Positions 7,564 through 15,037 of a DNA stretch of 28,835 nt are shown here, one piece after another. The first letter of the stretch is position 1. Each line of letters begins with the position of its first letter. The notes beneath the pieces were generated by a model that was not told where the DNA came from, searched no databases, and saw only the letters and a list, made by a program, of their open reading frames with translations. The position numbers and the translations under genes are program-made. The stretch spans positions 1 through 28,835 of the forward strand of contig CABUDN010000009.1 of NCBI GenBank assembly GCA_902490355.1. Direction: 5' to 3'. The stretch is from an uncultured Oscillibacter sp. Lineage in GTDB: Bacteria; Bacillota; Clostridia; Oscillospirales; Oscillospiraceae.

Positions 7564-8007
7564 TCAGTCAAAGCAATCGTGCTGCATAGCTTTTTCACAG
7601 GCCAGAGCCAGACCATCCAGCAGCTGCGGAACAGACTCCATGTACTGAGCCGTAATGCCCAAAGCATCAAGCGTTTCCTGCACATCGCCGGTATAACTGT
7701 ACTCATGGTTCTCCAACTCCTGGAGGAACATATCACAGATAAAACCTTGCCCGGTTTTGTCGCCGGCAATGGCATCTTCCAGCTCTTTTCGGTGTCGGGT
7801 GAACATTTCATTCAGTTTTGCAACATCGCTTTTACGGCAGTAGCCGCCTGCAAAAATGCTGCATACCTGGCGGTTATCCGAGGGGGACAGACCCAGCTTG
7901 CGCATTCCTTCAGCAAACTGCTGTTTATTAAAAGCGAAGAACATGGGAAATGCGTTTACTTCCGCCTGCTGGCGGTTGCGCATCTCCTGGTATTGGTTGG
8001 TACTCAT
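7564..8007 (-). CDS. DUF7659-like protein (147 aa)
   Basis: ATG 8007 has AAAGGAG upstream and overlaps the stop of the preceding small ORF (ATGA). The motif chain is FPMFFAFNKQQFAEGMRKLG, GGYCRKSDVAKL, MFTRHRKELEDAI, GFICDMFLQELENHEYSYTG and ETLDALG. It matches a compact soluble family common in Firmicutes mobile DNA that I recall as DUF7659; the name is from memory. The many invariant-looking aromatic and charged residues suggest a defined enzymatic or binding fold, but no function is known. It follows a Cys-containing 62-aa protein and the YkgJ-like protein in one operon. Confidence 0.75.
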   Translation of the reverse strand: MSTNQYQEMRNRQQAEVNAFPMFFAFNKQQFAEGMRKLGLSPSDNRQVCSIFAGGYCRKSDVAKLNEMFTRHRKELEDAIAGDKTGQGFICDMFLQELENHEYSYTGDVQETLDALGITAQYMESVPQLLDGLALACEKAMQHDCFD

Positions 8008-8192
8008 GCGGCACTCCTTTCTTCTGGTACGCCTGCTGTCAGAGGAATTACCCGCCATTCCTCCGGCCGGCGCTGGTTTTGGCAGACCTTTTCTAAAATT
8101 TCATGTTTTCCGCAGATAGCATACTGCACCCAGCATCGACATGGACGGCAGCCGGTTCCCTGCGCTGAAAAGTGTTCCAGTGCGTACATCAT
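8004..8192 (-). CDS. Small Cys-containing protein (62 aa)
   Basis: The gene starts MMYALEHF at 8192, 10 nt after the stop of the YkgJ-like gene, with GAGG at good spacing. It ends in an ATGA overlap with the DUF7659-like gene. The product has a CxxCxC cluster (GCRPCRCW) and two further cysteines (AICGKH, EKVCQ), consistent with a small metal-binding protein. Coupling at both ends makes translation likely. The family is unknown, and it is easily missed because of its size. Confidence 0.6.
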   Translation of the reverse strand: MMYALEHFSAQGTGCRPCRCWVQYAICGKHEILEKVCQNQRRPEEWRVIPLTAGVPEERSAA

Positions 8193-8202
8193 AGGCGCCG
8201 CC

Positions 8203-8886
8203 TCAGTCCAGAAGTGCCAGCTGACGAAGTTCATGCAGCAGGCTGCGGTTGTTCTGTTCATACTGGGGCAGGAACGGCTGATCCAGGTCGAAGTTGTAAT
8301 AGTGATAGAACAGGATCTTGAACACAGATGCCCGGCGTAGTTCCTCTGGTATGCGGCGCATCAGCTTGCCGATTTCCGGGATGGCCCGGTACTGCTGCTT
8401 CAAGAATTCCTTATCTTCCCGAGGAAAGTTGCGGTACAGCCAGTCTTTGACAAGCACCTTCTCGCCGCTGAAGTGATACTGCTGGTTATCATCAAAACAG
8501 AGGCAGTATTCAAAATCCCGGCCGCGCTCACCGGGCCCCGCCGAAAATGGGTAAAGGCGGCAGGTTCGAGGACGGGCAGCATAGATACTGCACTGGTTGC
8601 CCTGCAGAAAAACACAGGATGCTTCTGCTCCAACCGTTTTGAGTGTATAAATGGGATACCCTTCATCGGTGAGCGGTGTGGGCTCGCAGTATTGGAGAAG
8701 CACATCATCCGTACTGCTGACACCGCAATGCTGCTCTCGAAGGTGTTTTGCCATCCGGTAGGCGTCCAGGCTTTCCACCATGACACAGCCCTCGATGTGG
8801 CGGCAGCAATGGCCGCATTGGCTGCACTGGTATGTGACAAACTCCTTGGCGCTTACGGAAACAGCAAAAGTTTTGGATTGTTCCAT
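8203..8886 (-). CDS. YkgJ-family cysteine-cluster protein (227 aa)
   Basis: Residues about 18-35 carry the signature CSQCGHCCRHIEGC. Further cysteines occur in SCVFLQGNQCSIYAARPRTCRLYPF and YCLCF. This is the CxxCxxCC layout of the YkgJ/PF03692 family, thought to bind zinc or an Fe-S cluster; the substrate is unknown. The start is set at ATG 8886 because GGAGG lies just upstream; longer frames run into an intrinsic terminator. It heads a small operon with the 62-aa Cys protein and the DUF7659-like gene. Confidence 0.85.
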   Translation of the reverse strand: MEQSKTFAVSVSAKEFVTYQCSQCGHCCRHIEGCVMVESLDAYRMAKHLREQHCGVSSTDDVLLQYCEPTPLTDEGYPIYTLKTVGAEASCVFLQGNQCSIYAARPRTCRLYPFSAGPGERGRDFEYCLCFDDNQQYHFSGEKVLVKDWLYRNFPREDKEFLKQQYRAIPEIGKLMRRIPEELRRASVFKILFYHYYNFDLDQPFLPQYEQNNRSLLHELRQLALLD

Positions 8887-8898
8887 ACATTCCTCCAT

Positions 8899-8936
8899 AA
8901 AAAAGGCCGCGGCAGACAAGCGTGCCTGCCACGGCC
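8899..8936 (-). terminator. Strong intrinsic terminator upstream of the YkgJ-like gene
   Basis: On the minus strand, GGCCGTGGCAG and CTGCCGCGGCC form an 11-bp stem followed by TTTTTT. The T-run ends 13 nt before the start codon at 8886, so the next gene has no space for its own promoter. Confidence 0.9.
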
Positions 8937-8976
8937 GGGACCTATGGGGGCATTACCCCTTATTGTTTTGACTTCT

Positions 8977-9222
8977 CTACGCGCACGCGGCCAGAACCGT
9001 CGGGAGCGGGCTGGCGGCCGCCAGCGGGAAAGGGTCCATCGAAAGGAAGTAGTTGGAGTTGAGCGTTTCAAAATGCACCAGATCCCCGGACTGCTCGTGG
9101 ATCGCCACAACGGGCGAGGTCCGGTAGTCGGAGCCGTTGGCACGCAGGTAGGCACAGTGGCCGAGAACCAGCGGAGCCAGAAGCGTTCCGTGCATTACAA
9201 TGGATTTTTTCGATTTCGTCAT
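8977..9222 (-). CDS. Hypothetical small protein (81 aa)
   Basis: ATG 9222 follows GGAGG with good spacing. The protein has a compact beta-rich look: LAPLVLGHCAYLRANG, then SDYRTSPVVAIHEQSGDLVHFETLNSNY and SMDPFPLAAASP. No membrane segment, signal peptide or catalytic motif is evident. The gene ends before a strong terminator. I have an impression that similar short proteins recur in clostridial accessory regions, but I cannot name the family. Confidence 0.68.
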   Translation of the reverse strand: MTKSKKSIVMHGTLLAPLVLGHCAYLRANGSDYRTSPVVAIHEQSGDLVHFETLNSNYFLSMDPFPLAAASPLPTVLAACA

Positions 9223-9275
9223 AATATTCAGCCTCCATTCAGTTTTGATATTGACCTGCCAGGGACGACAGGCAT

Positions 9276-9815
9276 TTACTCATAGCACAACTCCAGAAAC
9301 ACCGCGCGGACCTCTTCCAGAAGCTCCTTGATGCGTTTCATGGGGAGTTTTTCACGGCTGGCGATCTCACGGATGCAGTAGCCGCAGCCCTTCATGCGGA
9401 CGATGTTCATTTGCTGCCTGGAAACACGGCCAGCCAGGTCATGAAGCAGCTGCTTCATCTCAAATTCCTGCATCAGATCATCCTGCGCCGGCAGCAGTTC
9501 CTCCAGGGGCACGCCGTCCGGGTACAGACCGATGTGAATGCTGAGGATTTCGGCGTTGCGCTTGCGGCGAGCCTGCGAACGAAAGTGATCATAGACACAC
9601 AGACGCATTCTGTGCCGGGCAATCGCCGCAAATGAATAGCGTTGGGCCGATTCATCTGAAAAATAATCCTGCACGGCCTTCAGGTAAGGGAAAATGACGA
9701 CATCATAAAACTCGTCGTCCGGCAGATGGTTGTCGTTCAAAAATTTATAGACCAGGCCATGATGTTCAGCGGCAAACTCCTGTTGCTCCTTTGTTAACGG
9801 TACTTCACATAACAT
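9276..9815 (-). CDS. Sigma-70-like factor, divergent (179 aa)
   Basis: ATG 9815 is preceded by GGAGG. Residues 30-85 (FYDVVIFPYLKAVQDYF, FAAIARHRMRLCVYDHFRS) resemble sigma region 2, which contacts core RNA polymerase and the -10 element. Residues about 135-172 (MKGCGYCIREIASREKLPMK) look like a region-4 HTH. The length fits a minimal ECF-like or mobile-element sigma factor. The region-2 core is less canonical than in the second factor at 15796-16371. It may direct transcription of element genes or be a degenerate regulator. It lies between two intrinsic terminators. Confidence 0.72.
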   Translation of the reverse strand: MLCEVPLTKEQQEFAAEHHGLVYKFLNDNHLPDDEFYDVVIFPYLKAVQDYFSDESAQRYSFAAIARHRMRLCVYDHFRSQARRKRNAEILSIHIGLYPDGVPLEELLPAQDDLMQEFEMKQLLHDLAGRVSRQQMNIVRMKGCGYCIREIASREKLPMKRIKELLEEVRAVFLELCYE

Positions 9816-9838
9816 ATATATTTCCTCCAGTCTAAAGC

Positions 9839-9876
9839 AAAAAAGGGATACCCCCGGCGTGAGCCGAAGGTATCCC
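9839..9876 (-). terminator. Strong intrinsic terminator upstream of the sigma-like gene
   Basis: On the minus strand, GGGATACC and GGTATCCC arms, with an inner CGGC/GCCG pairing, are followed by TTTTTT (9839-9844). It lies between the stop at 9921 and the start at 9815, leaving about 23 nt. Confidence 0.92.
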
Positions 9877-9920
9877 TTGATGACATGTCATGCGGCTGAG
9901 GCCGCAACAAAACTCATTAC

Positions 9921-10766
9921 TTACGCAGGCAGTTTCTCGTAGCTACCGTTGATCTCACCGACCACATAGCTCCCATCGGGGCTGCCAGGCGCCGTAGCGG
10001 ACTCCGGAATCACATAGTCGCAGTCGTTGGTACGCTGCTCCTCGTTGATCAGGGCCCGCTGGATGTTGATGGCCTTGATCTGCTCCTTAAAGCCATTGGC
10101 ATAGGTGCGGATCTGAGCCAGTTCCTCGCCCTGGAAGTCGCGCACAAGGCGGAAGGTGGCAACACTGTAGTCGTTGCTGCCATTGTTCTCCTTCTTGAGC
10201 CCAATCTGGATCAGGCTGCCATAGGTGGCGCGCCGGCGGTAGACAAAGGCCCGGTTCAGGAATTCCTTGAACGGCTTGATACTGGTAGGCGGCAGAGAAA
10301 TCAGCAGAGGCATATACTCGCCGCTACGCAGCAGGTAAATGTCCCGCATATTCTTGCAGGCCTTGCCGCGGCCGCCGTCTCTGGCCGAACCGTATGCGTT
10401 CATCGGGCAGGTGGCGCAGGCGCCGCCCGGCTCCCCGATGCCGGTCTTGCCGTCCACAGAAGAGCAGAGAGGCTTGGTGTCCTCGTCATACTCGCTGCCT
10501 TCCGGCCACAGGGTATAGGCAGAATGATTGTAGAGAATGACTCCTTCCAGCGTCCGGGCATAATCCGGATTGTCGGGGTCTTCCGTGGGGATCTCGAACT
10601 GCAGGGCGCCGCCGGCGGGAATTTTCACCCGCTGGAAACTCATCATCTGCAGGCCGTCCGCATCCTCCGCGATCTCATCGCTGCTGAAATCACCCTCCAC
10701 CATCGCAGGGAGCAGGAAAGTGTTCCGCTCAGGAGTGTTCATCATAGAAGTATTCTGTTCGTACAT
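9921..10766 (-). CDS. Hypothetical protein with Cys-rich loop (281 aa)
   Basis: ATG 10766 is preceded by a perfect AAGGAGG. Features are a central Cys cluster (GGACATCPMNAYGSARDGG and KACKN), a beta-rich segment before it (RTLEGVILYNHSAYTLWPEG) and a helical C-terminal part (GFKEQIKAINIQRALINEEQ). The CxxC plus downstream Cys pattern may bind zinc. It lies directly after the DUF932 gene and near SSB, so a role in element DNA metabolism is possible. I recall similar proteins beside DUF932 genes but cannot name the family. Confidence 0.72.
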   Translation of the reverse strand: MYEQNTSMMNTPERNTFLLPAMVEGDFSSDEIAEDADGLQMMSFQRVKIPAGGALQFEIPTEDPDNPDYARTLEGVILYNHSAYTLWPEGSEYDEDTKPLCSSVDGKTGIGEPGGACATCPMNAYGSARDGGRGKACKNMRDIYLLRSGEYMPLLISLPPTSIKPFKEFLNRAFVYRRRATYGSLIQIGLKKENNGSNDYSVATFRLVRDFQGEELAQIRTYANGFKEQIKAINIQRALINEEQRTNDCDYVIPESATAPGSPDGSYVVGEINGSYEKLPA

Positions 10767-10804
10767 AGTTCGTTCCTCCTTAAAATTGGATGGTTGGCAG
10801 CCAC

Positions 10805-11878
10805 TCAGGCGGCCAGCTGGTTGATACGGCTCCACTGCCTTGCCGGCATGGAGAGAATGTTGTAACCGATGCCCTCCAGTGCAGTCGCCCGGTCATAGTC
10901 CGGGACATCCTGGCTGTGGCGGGTCACCGCGTTGGACAAACCATAGAGCGTCAGGTCGTTGCCCTCGATCAGCCGCTGCAGCACACCGGAGCTTTCCTCA
11001 TCAGTGATGTGGAAGTCCCTGCTGACCAGCTTGACAATGCCGGGGACATCGGTGGTATTCATGCGAGCCTCCTTGGCCTCCCGCATCATGTTGACTACAC
11101 GGGTAAAGCGCACCTCGTCTACCACGGCCCGCACCGTGTCCTGGATCTTCATGGCAAAGGCTTTGTCGTCTGCCTCCAGCGTCTTTTCCGAATACAGCTG
11201 ATAGTTCTCCGAAGCCTCGTTGACGCGGCCCACATGGTTGCGGCGCGTCTGGGCATCATTTACGACCATTCCGTTACTGCATACCAGCCGGTAGACCAGC
11301 GGCTGGATGTTCACCGAACCGAGTCCCACCTCGCTGTTGCTGATGATGATGCCGGACTGAACGATGTCGCCCGGCACGACCTCGGCCTCCAGGCGGGTGT
11401 TGACTACCTTGATATACATGCGGCTTTCCGTGAGCTGGCAGCTCTCAAAGTGCATTCCCTCCATATCCTGCAGGACGGGAAGGACGATGCTCGCAATATC
11501 AAGGTTGTCAATGCGCCGGTAGCGGTTGCTTAAAAATGCCCGTGCCGTACCCTCAATGGTGCGGATCATACGGACAGAGGGCTCCCGCTGGAACCAGGCG
11601 TTCACATTCTGCGCCAGCAGCTGGGGATATTCCTCCAGCATCTTGTCATAGTAGGCCGCCGGGATCTTCAGGTGTGTGCCGATCTGCCGGTGGGCAATGG
11701 AATTAACCTCCAGCGGTTCAAGCGCCGGGACACCGGACTGGTCATAGGCGTTGAGGTACAGCTTCGAGTCAAAAGGCTCCAGACGAAGGCTGCGGGTGTC
11801 CAGCATATAGTCGGCTTTCAAATCAGCCTGGCGCTGGATCTCCTTTGCCATGTCTACAAGACTGATCCCTGATTTCAT
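10805..11878 (-). CDS. DUF932 (phage/plasmid-like) protein (357 aa)
   Basis: The motifs IPAAYYDKMLEEYPQLLAQN, ARAFLSNRYRRIDNLDI, GIIISNSEVGLGSVNIQPL, YRLVCSNGMVVND and ALEGIGYNI match DUF932 (PF06067), a family present on many plasmids, phages and integrative elements and usually linked to DNA replication or recombination modules. Its activity is not established. The length is typical. ATG 11878 follows a GAGGGGAG site, 33 nt after the stop of the two-TM gene. It is soluble with no signal peptide. Its neighbours (SSB-like, Cys-cluster protein) support a DNA-processing module. Confidence 0.88.
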   Translation of the reverse strand: MKSGISLVDMAKEIQRQADLKADYMLDTRSLRLEPFDSKLYLNAYDQSGVPALEPLEVNSIAHRQIGTHLKIPAAYYDKMLEEYPQLLAQNVNAWFQREPSVRMIRTIEGTARAFLSNRYRRIDNLDIASIVLPVLQDMEGMHFESCQLTESRMYIKVVNTRLEAEVVPGDIVQSGIIISNSEVGLGSVNIQPLVYRLVCSNGMVVNDAQTRRNHVGRVNEASENYQLYSEKTLEADDKAFAMKIQDTVRAVVDEVRFTRVVNMMREAKEARMNTTDVPGIVKLVSRDFHITDEESSGVLQRLIEGNDLTLYGLSNAVTRHSQDVPDYDRATALEGIGYNILSMPARQWSRINQLAA

Positions 11879-11911
11879 TGTGATTTCACTCCCCTCTCTG
11901 GGTGATGGCGG

Positions 11912-12727
11912 TCACCAGGAGACCTGGATGCCCTGCGCCGTGGTTTCAGCCGACAGGCCCTTGCTTTCAAACACTTCCACCAAGCGGGGCCAGTAGACCT
12001 TCGCGGGAAAGTTCGCAAGATGTTCCTGCGGCACCAGTTCATCGTCCTGCTGGATGCAGATGTCGCCGTTTTCCCGCAATGTGAGCTTGCTGTGTCCACG
12101 GGAATTCAGGTCGGCGATCAGCGTTTCCATGACTTCGCGCCCACAGTTTTCGTACCAGATGCGCGGGTCAATGGGCTGCTTGTTGGGCGGGATATTGGCC
12201 TCATCGCCCTGTTCTGTGCCAGCCTTGGACAGAGGCACGATTTTGAGCAGGTCACACTTGATAGTCGCGTCCTGGCCGAATGTGATGTCTGCATGGTCGA
12301 ATCCATCTACATTGTGAAGCCGGATGCGCCCGGTGCCATTGGTGCGGATCAGCTCTGCCGGCCGCTTCTCACACCACTCGAAGCAGGCGTCAGAATACGA
12401 CGAGCGCAAATAGGCCAGAATCCGGTGGTTGGCATAGCGGAGCAGCAGGTCGTCTGAAACAGGTTCCTCCAGCTCCGGGACCTGGAATGTGCTCTGGGCA
12501 ATGCCTTCAGCGTGCAGCCGGCGCTCTCTCTGTTGGCGTTGCCGGCGGCGTTTGGCCTGCTGCATATACGGGAGCAGGAGGATCAGAACGACCCAAAGCC
12601 CCCAAAGGGTGAATACCCCAATCAGCAGCCACGCCTGCCACGGCCCGCGCACCAGAGCCATGATGGCGATGACAGCACCGATCAAGATGGTGATGCTGCC
12701 ACTCAAAAGTCCCTTGTCATTACTCAT
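11912..12727 (-). CDS. Membrane protein with two N-terminal TM segments (271 aa)
   Basis: Residues about 7-25 (LLSGSITILIGAVIAIMAL) and 31-53 (WLLIGVFTLWGLWVVLILLL) are hydrophobic helices. A very basic stretch follows (QQAKRRRQRQQRERRL), which by the positive-inside rule places the roughly 215-residue C-terminal domain in the cytosol. That domain is soluble (CEKRPAELIRTNGTGRIRL, RENGDICIQQDDELVP). No known enzymatic motif is visible. It lies between the SSB-like and DUF932 genes. It could be a membrane anchor for element functions, which is inference. Confidence 0.75.
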   Translation of the reverse strand: MSNDKGLLSGSITILIGAVIAIMALVRGPWQAWLLIGVFTLWGLWVVLILLLPYMQQAKRRRQRQQRERRLHAEGIAQSTFQVPELEEPVSDDLLLRYANHRILAYLRSSYSDACFEWCEKRPAELIRTNGTGRIRLHNVDGFDHADITFGQDATIKCDLLKIVPLSKAGTEQGDEANIPPNKQPIDPRIWYENCGREVMETLIADLNSRGHSKLTLRENGDICIQQDDELVPQEHLANFPAKVYWPRLVEVFESKGLSAETTAQGIQVSW

Positions 12728-12765
12728 TTTCTTACCGTCCTTCCTTTAGATTTTTGCCTGAAAAC

Positions 12766-12823
12766 AAAAAAAGAGGGACCGCACCAAGCTTCAGATCATT
12801 CTGAAAACTTGATACGGTCCCTC
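12766..12823 (-). terminator. Strong intrinsic terminator after the SSB-like gene
   Basis: On the minus strand, GAGGGACCG pairs with CGGTCCCTC, with inner CAAG/CTTG and TTCAG/CTGAA pairings, followed by a T-run of seven. It ends 39 nt before the next start codon (12727), with no convincing promoter between. Confidence 0.9.
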
Positions 12824-12837
12824 TTGGATGCCGGGAG

Positions 12838-13245
12838 CTATTCCGGCAGGGGTTTACGGTCGCCGTTCATCACCTCGGGAGGTGACGGAACAGGCGCCGC
12901 GTCGTCAGGGTCATGCTGTCCACTTTCGGATTTTGCTTTGGAGGACTGCCCGGGGAGAAATCCAAAGTCTGTCAGCCATATTTTCAGCTTCTTGACTGTG
13001 GTTCCGTCCTTTTGGCGAACATCCACCAGTTTTTGCGATCCGGTGAGCCAGATCATGCTTCCCTTTTTGACCTTGAGCCGCATGAGCCGGGTAACATCGT
13101 CACCGCGGGCCCATACCTGGTAGTAGTCCGGCGGGGTGTTGCCGGAACGCTCCATCAGGTCGAAACAGACATATTGCTGTTTTGACTGGCCCTCTTTCGG
13201 GACAAGCTCATGCATGACTCGGCCAAATACAACGATTTGTGCCAT
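12838..13245 (-). CDS. ssb: Single-stranded DNA-binding protein-like (135 aa)
   Basis: The N-terminal 100 residues have the OB-fold pattern of bacterial SSB: AQIVVFGRVMHELVPKEG, FDLMERSG, YYQVWARGDD, KVKKGSMIWLTGSQKL and a final LKIWLTDFGF strand. The tail is polar and Pro/Asp-rich, but it lacks the classic DDDIPF tip, so interaction with host SSB partners may differ. SSB coats ssDNA during replication, repair or conjugative transfer. ATG 13245 has AAGGAAG upstream and follows a sigma-A promoter plus leader terminator. An element-encoded SSB fits with the neighbouring DUF932 protein. Confidence 0.78.
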   Translation of the reverse strand: MAQIVVFGRVMHELVPKEGQSKQQYVCFDLMERSGNTPPDYYQVWARGDDVTRLMRLKVKKGSMIWLTGSQKLVDVRQKDGTTVKKLKIWLTDFGFLPGQSSKAKSESGQHDPDDAAPVPSPPEVMNGDRKPLPE

Positions 13246-13286
13246 AACACTTCCTTTCTTCGCCTCTGGCGTTAATATCTATATAT

Positions 13287-13342
13287 AAAAAGTGCCAGCA
13301 GATACCAGCCCCGAAAGGGCGCGGCAATACCACTGACACTTG
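13287..13342 (-). terminator. Leader terminator upstream of the SSB-like gene (attenuator candidate)
   Basis: On the minus strand, AAGTGTCAG pairs with CTGGCACTT around an inner GCCC/GGGC hairpin, followed by TTTTTATATATAG. It lies between the promoter at 13452-13480 and the SSB start at 13245, inside the presumed 5' leader. Confidence 0.78.
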
Positions 13343-13368
13343 ATACAGCATACAACCTTGACTGCGTG

Positions 13369-13407
13369 TGCAATGCAGATTTTTAATCTGCTGTACAGAA
13401 GCTAAGT
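13369..13407 (-). promoter_or_regulatory. Leader hairpins between promoter and terminator of the SSB operon
   Basis: On the minus strand, two small hairpins, ACAGA/TCTGT and GCAGATT/AATCTGC, follow each other upstream of the terminator. They could be alternative or pause structures in an attenuation leader; this is inferred from base pairing. Confidence 0.45.
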
Positions 13408-13451
13408 CTGTATCCCACAAGGGGAAACGCACAAAAATCAATTACAAGATA

Positions 13452-13480
13452 AGTGTAGCACTATATCTTGTGTTTGTCAA
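13452..13480 (-). promoter_or_regulatory. Strong sigma-A promoter of the SSB operon
   Basis: On the minus strand, consensus TTGACA (13475-13480) and TACACT (13452-13457) are separated by exactly 17 nt. Transcription would start near 13445, leaving a leader of about 200 nt before the SSB start codon. Confidence 0.85.
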
Positions 13481-13519
13481 GCGGTATTATACTATATATA
13501 GATATTTGAGCGAGGCAAA

Positions 13520-14125
13520 TCACAATATATGGTTCATGTCGCGGTAGTAATCATCCAGCAGATAGAATTTGAGTGCTCGGGCTGCCGGCGTCCCGTAGCC
13601 GAATATCAGACGATAGAGATTGCCTGTCCCATCCACGCCGAAGGGACCGAGCCAGTGGGAGATGGTGTTGCCATCGAGATACCAGAGCTGAATATCCCGG
13701 TAATCATCTTCACTGACAAGCCCGGAAGAAGCCAGACGATAAGCGTCTTCCTCGTCGATCATAGGGTGGGAGAGAAAATGTCGGTAGAGCTCGTCCGACA
13801 GCCCAAGGGCCTGCTGGTATGTCAGGGGATTGGGGTGGTCCAGCCACCAGCGGGTAATGTCTTCAAAAGTACGCAGACGCGGTTTGGGATTGAGGACCCG
13901 GAAGCGCCGGATGAAATCTTTGATTTTTTCCAGGTCGGCCGGCGGCGGGAGCGGAATCTCACGCACTTCGTCATCCAAAAAGCCGAAAGCAAGCTGCTCG
14001 CCGGTTTCATCCTCCAGCAAGAGCGAGGTGCGGGACAGCGGTGAGACCAGGAAATGCTCCATCGCAAAGGTTTCGTCCAGAAAACGCTGGATCTTGTATT
14101 GCTCAATGGTGTGGGGCTTATACAT
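13520..14125 (-). CDS. Hypothetical protein (201 aa)
   Basis: ATG 14125 is preceded by AAAAGGAGG. The protein is soluble, acidic and helical: KIQRFLDETFAMEHFLVSPL, LLLEDETGEQLAFGFLDDEV, ALGLSDELYRHFLSHPMI, then YLDGNTISHWLGPFGVDG. No catalytic motif or membrane segment is evident. It stands alone between the SSB-operon promoter downstream and the AT-rich region with the decayed response regulator upstream, so it probably has its own promoter within 14126-14260. The function is unknown. Confidence 0.68.
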   Translation of the reverse strand: MYKPHTIEQYKIQRFLDETFAMEHFLVSPLSRTSLLLEDETGEQLAFGFLDDEVREIPLPPPADLEKIKDFIRRFRVLNPKPRLRTFEDITRWWLDHPNPLTYQQALGLSDELYRHFLSHPMIDEEDAYRLASSGLVSEDDYRDIQLWYLDGNTISHWLGPFGVDGTGNLYRLIFGYGTPAARALKFYLLDDYYRDMNHIL

Positions 14126-14257
14126 TGGGGTGGACCTCCTTTTAAGTATTCCGCCTATTAAATAGGAGAAGGATTTTTATTTTCTGCACAATTAGGTAAT
14201 TTTAATGTTGTAGTATATAATTTAAAATAGCAGATGAGTATATCGGTCAAAGTTTAC
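14126..14257. other. AT-rich intergenic stretch before the pseudogene
   Basis: This stretch holds no gene. On the minus strand a TTGACC (14245-14250) with TATTTT 15 nt downstream could be a weak promoter for the 201-aa gene at 13520-14125; no better match was found. Confidence 0.35.
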
Positions 14258-14486
14258 TTGTAATGTTCCTTCTGGTACAATGGAATTTAATAGTTTGCTT
14301 ATGCTGGCTCGTCGGTCGGGATAAGTATTCTCTGCCCGGTAGATCTATGAGGCCGTTGCAGTAGACTCCTTTAATGTCAGCTGGACAGGGCTCTCCAGCA
14401 TGGTCTACAAACTCCGCCGCAAGCTGGGGGCTGGTATCATCGAAACGGTGCGGGGACACAGGTACCGGATGAGAATAGAAAAATAG
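14258..14486 (+). pseudogene. Decayed C-terminal DNA-binding domain of an OmpR/PhoB-type response regulator
   Basis: The plus-strand frame containing ATG 14280 reads MEFNSLLMLARRSG, stop (14322), VFSAR, stop (14340), IYEAVAVDSF, and finally SSMVYKLRRKLGAGIIETVR-GHRYRM before TAG at 14484-14486. This is the winged-helix Trans_reg_C pattern (E-x-x-LL-x-L; VFSxxQIYEAV; IYxLRRKLG-x-IxTVRGxxYR). The second stop is a CAG-to-TAG change in the usual Q-I-Y-E-A-V. No receiver domain precedes it; the upstream 130 nt are AT-rich with no recognisable coding. It is an old remnant, on the opposite strand from its neighbours. Confidence 0.8.
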
Positions 14487-14530
14487 AGGGATACGGCACT
14501 GAAGCTATGGCTTTGGTGCCGTATCCCTTT
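14487..14530. terminator. Terminator hairpin between pseudogene and membrane-protein gene
   Basis: A perfect 12-bp inverted repeat GGGATACGGCAC / GTGCCGTATCCC (14488-14499, 14516-14527) is followed by TTTTCTTT on the plus strand and by TCTATTTTTC on the minus strand. It can therefore act in both directions, ending the pseudogene transcript and the operon that stops at 14534. Confidence 0.88.
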
Positions 14531-14533
14531 TCT

Positions 14534-15037
14534 TTACTCATGGTGTGTTTGCTCACTGCTTGCTATCTCTCCATCAAGGGAAATTGTATCCTCCAGCACC
14601 TCATATCCAAGGAAACTGTTGGTGGAGAGAGCGGCGTCCAGATAGTCGTTTCCGACGGTAGGCCGGCTCCCTTTTTGAAAATAAAAGCGGTAGCGGGCGC
14701 CGATCTGGAACTTGGCGGTTTTGCTCAACAGCAAGGTGCGCTCCGCACCCTGTTCATCAATCAGCTGGATCTTGCGGTAACGACGCAGCATAGGGGTGCT
14801 GACGCCGGCGCAGACCCCTTCCACCACTTCGTACCGGCCCCAGGCAGCGGTGCCCCACAGGCTGCTGCCCAGCACCAGAGAAGCGGCAAAAATAAGTCCA
14901 CCCAGCACCAAAAGGATGCGGTCTGCGGTGACAGTGAAGATCACAAGGCTGACTGCTATGCTGGCGACCCCGGCCAGAAATGTCAGCAGGATTTTGCGCC
15001 GCAAGACAAAGGGAAATTGGCTCCATTGATTTTTCAT
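14534..15037 (-). CDS. Membrane protein with two N-terminal TM segments (167 aa)
   Basis: Residues about 15-35 (ILLTFLAGVASIAVSLVIF) and 39-60 (RILLVLGGLIFAASLVLG) are hydrophobic helices. They are followed by a roughly 100-residue soluble domain with YEVVEGVCAGVSTPMLRR, KIQLIDEQGAERTLLLSKT and FQIGARYRFYFQKGS, a beta-rich pattern. ATG 15037 overlaps the stop of the preceding gene by 4 nt (ATGA), so the two are translationally coupled. It is the last gene of the operon before a bidirectional terminator. I cannot name the family. Confidence 0.74.
   Translation of the reverse strand: MKNQWSQFPFVLRRKILLTFLAGVASIAVSLVIFTVTADRILLVLGGLIFAASLVLGSSLWGTAAWGRYEVVEGVCAGVSTPMLRRYRKIQLIDEQGAERTLLLSKTAKFQIGARYRFYFQKGSRPTVGNDYLDAALSTNSFLGYEVLEDTISLDGEIASSEQTHHE

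Noticed and set aside
13208..13441. Minus-strand frame through the SSB leader (possible 77-aa leader peptide)
   Set aside because: It would start with TTG almost at the presumed transcription start without a ribosome binding site and would read through the terminator; a short leader peptide cannot be excluded but is not supported.
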